From Phycisphaerales bacterium (lineage in GTDB: Bacteria; Planctomycetota; Phycisphaerae; Phycisphaerales; SM1A02): DNA of 11,856 bases. Every line of letters starts with the position of its first letter. Position 1 is the first letter of the stretch. Position numbers and translations under genes: made by a program. The notes beneath the pieces are model-generated. The model made no database searches. It saw only the letters and a program-made list of their open reading frames with translations, and had not been told where the DNA came from. Shown one piece after another: positions 7,567 through 11,856 of this stretch. The DNA lies in the NCBI GenBank assembly GCA_030748805.1, contig JASMLG010000065.1:1-11856 (forward strand), read 5' to 3'.

Positions 7567-8942
7567 GTAAGAAAAAAGGAATGGATTTAGATATCCAAAA
7601 AATTCTGGCTTGGTGTAAATCAAATATTGTTTTAGTCATACTTGCAGTTGTATGTATTGGGGTAATCATTGGTTTACCACGAGTTGCTGCTACGTGGAAC
7701 GAAGAAGTTCAGTCAAACCTGAAAAAACGTTCTTCATATTTTGCACAACTTGATAAATTGACAAATACCACCATCACTCTTCCAGGAAGTACTGAAACAA
7801 CAACAGTCGTTGTGAACCAAGCACTTGTAAAAGATTACACAGAAGTTTCAAATTCGTTAATAGGTGATGCACAAGAAGTAGTTAAACTTGCAAATGATTT
7901 AAACCATAAAAATTATGAAGTAATTTTTTCAGGTGAGTTGTTTCCAGCCCCTACTCAGGCACAAAAAGAGACACTTCCTCAAAGATTTTACAAACAATTA
8001 GAGTCCGAATATAAAGCTCTTCTGGGTTATGTAAACGCTGGAGTACCTTTATCTAATGAGGAACTCGCTACTTATCTTGAAGACCTAAGAGTTCGGTATA
8101 TGGAAACGAATTTGAGTACAAGGCACGACGCTGACCTGACTTCTGAACAGCGATCCTCTTTAGAAAAGTATTTATCAAAGCAACGTATTTCTCGATTGCG
8201 ATCACAATCTGAAGACATAAGTATTTATTTTGACGAGTCCACTTTGAATATTCCAAGTTTTGATTTGACAGCAATGCCTAGTATTGGCGAGTTATTCAAT
8301 TGGCAGTGGCGTTTTTGGGCAGTTGCAGACATAGTCGGATCTATTGGGGTAATCAATGATAACCAGTCCGTATTGACCTCTCCAATCAAGAGAATCATAA
8401 GCATGGAAGTTCTTGGTTTACCTGAAGTAGAGGATGAATCAGATGCTAGTGGCAGAGGGGGTAGCAGCGGTGGGAAAAGTGGTGGATCAGGTGCTAGTGG
8501 ACCGCCAAAATCGGGACCACCTAGACCTGGTCCTAGTCCATTTGGACCTGGCGGTCGTCCAAAACCCAAGCCCAAACCTTCTCCAAGTGGCTCAGGGAAA
8601 CCTTCACGTGGAAACGATTCAGGACAATTGTCACCGTCATTTACAGGTCGGACAAGCGGACAGATGTATGACTTGCTTCAAGTACAACTCTCTATGGTAG
8701 TAGATAGTCAGAGAATTCCTTATGTGTTAGATGGTCTAGCAAGTTACAACTTTTATACAGTAATTGATATTGATCTTCAGCCAGAAGATAAGTTTTTAGC
8801 CCTAGGAGATGGCTTTGATTACGGTGCTGCTTCGGTTTCTGAATTGACGGTAATTCTTGAGATTGTTTGGCTACGATCGTGGACAACTGAATTTATGCCA
8901 AACTCGATTAAGAAATCTCTAGGAATCAACGTAGATGAATAA
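7563..8942 (+). CDS. Single-pass inner-membrane protein, PilO-like / Amuc_1100-like by architecture
   Basis: The protein has 459 residues. It has a short Lys-rich cytoplasmic start (MSKKKGMDLDIQKI), one membrane helix at about 22-38, then an extracytoplasmic region that begins with predicted helix. A segment around LFNWQWRFWAVADIVGSIG (about 241-260) leads to a beta-rich part ending near residue 292. A Gly/Pro/Ser/Lys linker (about 295-358, including PKPKPKPSPSGSG) separates it from a C-terminal alpha/beta-like domain (about 365-450). Placement straight after a PilM-PilN-like gene, together with helix-plus-ferredoxin-like layout, suggests a PilO-type partner. I recall a similar layout in Akkermansia Amuc_1100, but there is no clear motif match. 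The start is a GTG overlapping the previous stop (GTGA) with a strong GGAGG six bases upstream of it. Function is inferred from context. Confidence 0.6.
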   Translation: MSKKKGMDLDIQKILAWCKSNIVLVILAVVCIGVIIGLPRVAATWNEEVQSNLKKRSSYFAQLDKLTNTTITLPGSTETTTVVVNQALVKDYTEVSNSLIGDAQEVVKLANDLNHKNYEVIFSGELFPAPTQAQKETLPQRFYKQLESEYKALLGYVNAGVPLSNEELATYLEDLRVRYMETNLSTRHDADLTSEQRSSLEKYLSKQRISRLRSQSEDISIYFDESTLNIPSFDLTAMPSIGELFNWQWRFWAVADIVGSIGVINDNQSVLTSPIKRIISMEVLGLPEVEDESDASGRGGSSGGKSGGSGASGPPKSGPPRPGPSPFGPGGRPKPKPKPSPSGSGKPSRGNDSGQLSPSFTGRTSGQMYDLLQVQLSMVVDSQRIPYVLDGLASYNFYTVIDIDLQPEDKFLALGDGFDYGAASVSELTVILEIVWLRSWTTEFMPNSIKKSLGINVDE

Positions 8943-8969
8943 TCGTTCAACAGTTAGGAATAAAATCAC

Positions 8970-10784
8970 ATGAAAACCAAAGGCACAAGTGCTTGGGAAC
9001 AATACATTGAGTACGTAGTACTTGCAGTCGCAATTGCTGTTATGGCATGGTTTGCTTGGAGTACTTTCGGCTCAAAAATAGAATCAAAAGTAGGTAGAAA
9101 AACGTTTACAACTTCAACTGTAGACGAAGAGTTAATTAAAGCTGCTAATGACTTGAAACCAAAGCTAAGTGATAATCAACCGTCTCCAATTGAAATTGTT
9201 CCACCGGAACCACTTTCTAGCAGATTCTCCTCGATGCTTGCTAAATCAACATCTCCAAATCAGCGAGTTATTTTTCCAAATATAGATATGACTTCAGATA
9301 TTGATGTGAATCAAAATGTCATTTCTGAATTAAGGATGTATGTTCAACCAACTATTGCAGCACCAGAAGATATTCGAATGCACCAATGGTTTGGAACCGT
9401 CGACCAATTAGAGATGGATAGGGTCCCTGAACTTAGTTCAGTCGTAGACGGTCCGCCTAACGATACTTCTTGGATTCAAGTAGCTGCTAAATTTGATGTG
9501 GATGTAGTGCTGCAATCTTTCAAAACCGGAGAAGGTGAAGCCGCCCCCATTCCTGACCAATGGTTCAACAACGGTATTGATATTTTTGATGTTGTAATTG
9601 AAAGGCAAACACTTAATGACGATGTGTGGACACCTGCTGAAGTAGTTTCTGTTTTACCTGGACATTTATCCTACAGAGCAAAAATTGCTGATGCCTCGGT
9701 TGACTCAATGGAGAGGGATTCGATAATTCAGAACCTACGTAACGGAAAACAATCACAAATTGCAAATCCAGATTTTTATGCATTAAAAGGAATCACTCCC
9801 AAGAACATCGAGTCACCTTGGATTTGGGAAGGTTTTACACAGTTAGAAGAGTCTATCAAAGAAGATGATGAAACCTCAGACGTTAAAAAAAGGATAGATC
9901 GGCTTCAAGGAAAAATAGAGAAACAAGAAAAACTTATTGAAAAAATAAAAGAACAAATAGATGAAGCTGGAAGAGGTGGAGGCAGGGGCGGTCCAATCGG
10001 TGGTGGTGGTAATGATGGGAATAAGGAGCGACTAGAAAAACAACTAGCAAGGGCAGAAGGAAGGTTAATCGATTATCTCGATGATATGGAATTGCTTGAA
10101 GAAGAATTGGGCTCTTTCGAACAAGGTCAGGAAGATGTAACTGAAGTTGTTATGGATGGTGATGTTTGGGTATGGGGTCATGATTTGACTGCCCAAACTG
10201 GCGAAACATATCGTTACAGAATGACAATCAAATTAGCAAATCCCTTCTTTGGTCATAAACCAAGTTTGTATCCAGAACAAAAGTCACTTGCTAATGAGGT
10301 GACAGTTCCTTCAGTTTCAAGTAAGTGGACAGGGGAGATTGAAAAGCAGAAATCAAAACAGTGGTTTGTAACCGGATCCAACAAACAAGGTGGTGGAATA
10401 TCAAAAGATCTTTTTGACCTTGGGCACGTCTCAGTTGATTTATTCGAATTCACTGATGGCACTTGGAACAAGAACTCTGTGACAGTTCCAGTAGGACAAC
10501 CATTGGTAACATCTGCTGGAGTAGATTCAGAGTGGTTTGTTTTAGATGTCATGGAAGATACATCTGGGGAGGTTGTTCGCCTTCAAAACATTCTAAGCGG
10601 CGAAAAGGAGATATACCGCCCAGAGATTGAGGCAAAATCGTTCAAACTTCGTCAATTGGAAAAACAAGTCAAGCAAGAGCAAGAATCTACTGCAGATGAT
10701 GAAGATAAAGAAGAAGACAATGATTCTGGTCGCCCTAATCCAAAGCCAAGTGGACCAAAGGGTGGTGGTGGTGGTGGGTTTTAA
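8970..10784 (+). CDS. Single-pass membrane protein with coiled-coil hairpin and Gly-rich loop and tail
   Basis: I do not recognise this 604-residue protein by family. It has a short N-terminus, one membrane helix at about 12-30, and a large extracytoplasmic region. Residues about 294-332 are a highly charged helix (KKRIDRLQGKIEKQEKLIEKI), interrupted by a glycine-rich loop (about 333-350, GRGGGRGGPIGGGGN). A second charged helix (about 351-386) follows, which suggests an antiparallel coiled-coil hairpin. A beta-rich domain occupies about 390-560, for example TGETYRYRMTIKLANPFFGH. The C-terminus is acidic, then Pro/Gly-rich, ending in six Gly and a final Phe. The ATG has TTAGGA ten bases upstream and lies 27 bases after the preceding gene, so it is the last gene of this operon. 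It could fill a PilP-like or second PilO-like place in the complex. That is inference from context only. Confidence 0.6.
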   Translation: MKTKGTSAWEQYIEYVVLAVAIAVMAWFAWSTFGSKIESKVGRKTFTTSTVDEELIKAANDLKPKLSDNQPSPIEIVPPEPLSSRFSSMLAKSTSPNQRVIFPNIDMTSDIDVNQNVISELRMYVQPTIAAPEDIRMHQWFGTVDQLEMDRVPELSSVVDGPPNDTSWIQVAAKFDVDVVLQSFKTGEGEAAPIPDQWFNNGIDIFDVVIERQTLNDDVWTPAEVVSVLPGHLSYRAKIADASVDSMERDSIIQNLRNGKQSQIANPDFYALKGITPKNIESPWIWEGFTQLEESIKEDDETSDVKKRIDRLQGKIEKQEKLIEKIKEQIDEAGRGGGRGGPIGGGGNDGNKERLEKQLARAEGRLIDYLDDMELLEEELGSFEQGQEDVTEVVMDGDVWVWGHDLTAQTGETYRYRMTIKLANPFFGHKPSLYPEQKSLANEVTVPSVSSKWTGEIEKQKSKQWFVTGSNKQGGGISKDLFDLGHVSVDLFEFTDGTWNKNSVTVPVGQPLVTSAGVDSEWFVLDVMEDTSGEVVRLQNILSGEKEIYRPEIEAKSFKLRQLEKQVKQEQESTADDEDKEEDNDSGRPNPKPSGPKGGGGGGF

Positions 10785-10851
10785 TTAACCTGTTTACAAC
10801 TTGATTTGAAGGTTAATAAGCAAAAAACCTTAAAATCACCCTTCTAGGGCG

Positions 10852-10879
10852 TTGACGGTAGCAACGGTTAAGGTAAAAT
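10852..10879 (+). promoter_or_regulatory. Sigma70-type promoter of the 23S rRNA unit
   Basis: TTGACG (10852-10857) and TAAAAT (10874-10879) each match consensus at five of six positions, with a 16-base spacer. A-rich text at 10822-10836 resembles an UP element. The bases just after the -10 are GC-rich (CTCCGGCTCGCC), as in rRNA promoters under stringent control. Transcription would start near 10886, about 460 bases before the 23S 5' end. Confidence 0.6.
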
Positions 10880-10887
10880 CTCCGGCT

Positions 10888-10912
10888 CGCCGTTATGGAA
10901 AGCCATTCGGCG
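10888..10912 (+). other. Leader hairpin 1
   Basis: CGCC (10888-10891) pairs with GGCG (10909-10912), and ATGG (10895-10898) pairs with CCAT (10903-10906) around an AAAG loop, with a small internal loop between the stems. It starts within a few bases of the predicted transcription start and precedes the boxB-like hairpin. Confidence 0.35.
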
Positions 10913-10932
10913 GTGTGGACGTTGGTCCGCGC
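10913..10932 (+). promoter_or_regulatory. boxB-like hairpin of rRNA antitermination leader
   Basis: GTGGAC (10915-10920) and GTCCGC (10925-10930) form a stem with one G-U pair and a GTTG loop, which can be extended by two more pairs. It lies directly upstream of boxA, the boxB-boxA order of E. coli rRNA leaders. The stem has no required primary sequence, so the identification rests on position. Confidence 0.45.
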
Positions 10933-10944
10933 GCTCTTTGACAA
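10932..10944 (+). promoter_or_regulatory. boxA rRNA antitermination element
   Basis: CGCTCTTTGACAA matches the E. coli rrn boxA TGCTCTTTAACAA at 11 of 13 positions. boxA in the nascent RNA is bound by NusB-NusE (S10) to make rRNA transcription resistant to Rho. Its place after a promoter and boxB-like hairpin, and before a 23S gene, supports it strongly. Confidence 0.72.
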
Positions 10945-11012
10945 GTTCATGATAGTAGTAGTAAATGCAAAAAACCATTCTTGTTTTCTATTCAATTAGT
11001 AAAGGACAGCGT

Positions 11013-11034
11013 CAACCATCCCCGGATGATGTTG
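11013..11034 (+). other. Leader hairpin 2
   Basis: CAACCATC (11013-11020) pairs with GATG and GTTG (11025-11034, a two-base bulge between) around a CCCG loop. It is one of several stem-loops in the long 23S leader. No T-run follows, so it is not an intrinsic terminator. Confidence 0.3.
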
Positions 11035-11084
11035 TCTTAACAAGAGCGGGAAACTGCATTCACCGAATTTTTTAATTAAAGAAG

Positions 11085-11100
11085 CACACATTTGTGTGTG
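11085..11100 (+). other. Leader hairpin 3 (CACACA/TGTGTG)
   Basis: CACACA (11085-11090) and TGTGTG (11095-11100) are perfect six-base arms around a TTTG loop. Flanking AAG and CTT can add three more pairs after a one-base bulge. No T-tract follows. Confidence 0.3.
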
Positions 11101-11222
11101 ACTTTACTTGAGCAATTTTGAGAGCGATCTGAAAATATTCGTTATATGAATCGTTTGACCATCCACGTTTCTTTGATTTACATTGAAACAATTTCTGCAG
11201 GAATCCTCTTGTGGAATGGACT

Positions 11223-11247
11223 GATTAGGACCCTTGCAAACCTAATC
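11223..11247 (+). other. Leader hairpin 4 (GATTAGG/CCTAATC)
   Basis: GATTAGG (11223-11229) and CCTAATC (11241-11247) are perfect seven-base inverted repeats around an 11-base loop, about 100 bases before the 23S 5' end. It could be a processing or pausing element of the pre-23S transcript. Confidence 0.35.
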
Positions 11248-11270
11248 ATGGCACGTTGGCCACTTTGATC

Positions 11271-11323
11271 GTGACTGTCACACAAGAGCAACACCGCAAG
11301 GCGTTGCGAAAAGTGACTGTCAC
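11271..11323 (+). repeat. Paired palindromes GTGACTGTCAC around a GNRA-loop hairpin
   Basis: GTGACTGTCAC occurs at 11271-11281 and again at 11313-11323; a further A extends each copy to 12 identical bases. Each is a palindrome about a central T, so the two copies can pair with each other as an 11-position stem with one T-T mismatch. Between them GCAAC (11288-11292) and GTTGC (11302-11306) form an inner hairpin closed by CC/GG with a GCAA tetraloop. The element ends about 25 bases before the 23S 5' end, which suggests a role in pre-23S folding or processing. Confidence 0.45.
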
Positions 11324-11347
11324 ATTTCTTCGAAGTCGGGTCGGCAT

Positions 11348-11856
11348 GACCAGGTCGTTAAGGGCATATGGTGGATGTCTTGGCGTTGAGAGGCGATGAA
11401 GGACGTAGTAACTTGCGATAAGTCTTAGGGAGCCGGTAAACAGGCAGTGATCTAAGAATCTCCGAATGGGGAAACCCAGCCCGTTCTGCGGGCTACCCAT
11501 ACCCGAATGCATACGGTATGGGGGCGAACGCAGTGAACTGAAACATCTCAGTAACTGTAGGAAAGGAAAGCAAAAGCGACTCCGTAAGTAGCGGCGAGCG
11601 AAAGCGGAACAGCCCGATGTGAATTTATGTTTGTGATACCTTGAAGTACCTGGAAAGGTACACCAGAGAAGGTGATAGTCCTGTACGGGAACAACAGCGT
11701 ATTGAAGCATCTTTACGAGTAGCACGGAGCTCGTGAAACTCTGTGTGAACATAACGGGGTCCACCCCGTAAGGCTAAGTACTCCTCAACGACCGATAGTG
11801 AATCAGTAAGGTGACTGAATGATGAAAAGCACCCCGATAAGGGGCGTGAAAAGTAC
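11348..11856 (+). rRNA. 23S ribosomal RNA, 5' part (continues beyond window)
   Basis: The sequence matches the conserved 5' domain of bacterial 23S rRNA. Blocks shared with E. coli include GGTGGATG near the start, GAGGCGATGAAGGACGT, TGCGATAAG, CCGAATGGGGAAACCCA, GAACTGAAACATCT, AGTAGCGGCGAGCGAA and GACCGATAGTGAA. The 5' end is placed at about 11348 by counting back from GGTGGATG to the E. coli start; the error may be several bases. Only about 510 bases are present, and the gene is cut by the window edge, not broken. No 16S or tRNA gene precedes it: the upstream neighbour is a protein gene ending at 10784, so this 23S is unlinked from 16S on this side. Confidence 0.97.

Larger units (their letters stand above)
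10785..11347 (+). other. Non-coding region carrying the 23S rRNA leader
   Basis: These 563 bases hold no credible protein gene, tRNA or 5S gene. A 60-codon frame on the minus strand (10813-10995) lacks coding character and overlaps the leader signals. From left to right I see an inverted repeat AAGGTT/AACCTT (10809-10831), a promoter (10852-10879), hairpins, a boxA, further hairpins and finally the rRNA 5' end. No convincing intrinsic terminator separates the upstream protein operon from the rRNA promoter. Confidence 0.65.

Noticed and set aside
8225..8575. 116-codon minus-strand frame rich in Gly, Pro and Leu
   Set aside because: It is antisense to the Gly/Pro linker of the second operon gene, with no independent start signal.
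10809..10831. AAGGTT/AACCTT inverted repeat as terminator of the pilM-like operon
   Set aside because: The stem is only six AT-rich pairs, and it is followed by A-rich rather than T-rich sequence on the plus strand, so it does not fit an intrinsic terminator.
10870..10960. Possible tRNA gene in the leader because of compact GC-rich hairpins
   Set aside because: There is no T-loop GTTCGAA-like motif, no cloverleaf pairing and no CCA end; the hairpins are better explained as rRNA leader structures.
10813..10995. 60-codon open frame on the minus strand in the 23S leader
   Set aside because: It overlaps the promoter, boxB-like hairpin and boxA, has no Shine-Dalgarno that I can see, and its translation has no recognisable domain.
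11155..11184. TTGACC-18-TACATT as the main 23S promoter
   Set aside because: It matches consensus less well than 10852-10879 and would leave boxA outside the transcript, so it is at best a secondary promoter.
11246..11764. 172-codon open frame on the minus strand
   Set aside because: Most of it lies antisense to conserved 23S rRNA sequence, so it is a chance frame over an rRNA gene.

Overview
The window looks like chromosomal DNA from a moderately AT-rich bacterium, most likely a planctomycete or another member of the PVC group. This is an inference from several signs: a transglutaminase-like protein and a PilM-like protein of the kinds I associate with planctomycetes, an archaeal/eukaryotic-type glycyl-tRNA synthetase, glycine-rich linkers in envelope proteins, and a 23S rRNA gene with protein genes rather than a 16S gene upstream. 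No mobile element, CRISPR array or tRNA gene is visible.

Layout. Positions 1-1602 (+) hold the 3' end of a transglutaminase-superfamily gene and a polytopic membrane protein of the polysaccharide flippase type. They converge on a minus-strand operon at 5355-1647, in transcription order a four-domain S1 RNA-binding protein, pdxA and glyQS. Both of its gene junctions are 4-base ATGA overlaps. A divergent spacer (5356-5535) separates it from a plus-strand operon at 5536-10784. That operon encodes a PilM-like protein fused to a PilN-like membrane segment, then two further single-pass membrane proteins. All three carry Gly/Pro-rich low-complexity linkers. Positions 10785-11347 contain no protein gene but look like a ribosomal RNA leader: a near-consensus sigma70 promoter, a boxB-like hairpin, a clear boxA and several further hairpins. 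The 23S rRNA gene starts near 11348 and runs off the window end.

How the parts fit. The S1-pdxA-glyQS operon is translation and cofactor housekeeping. The three-gene plus-strand operon looks like a divergent type IV pilus/type II secretion inner-membrane alignment complex, in which PilM and PilN have become one polypeptide and the other two proteins take PilO-like or PilP-like places. The second of them resembles Akkermansia Amuc_1100 in general architecture. The 23S gene appears to be transcribed on its own, with its own promoter and antitermination leader. The most unusual elements are the PilM-PilN fusion with its glycine-rich partners and the self-contained leader of the unlinked 23S gene.
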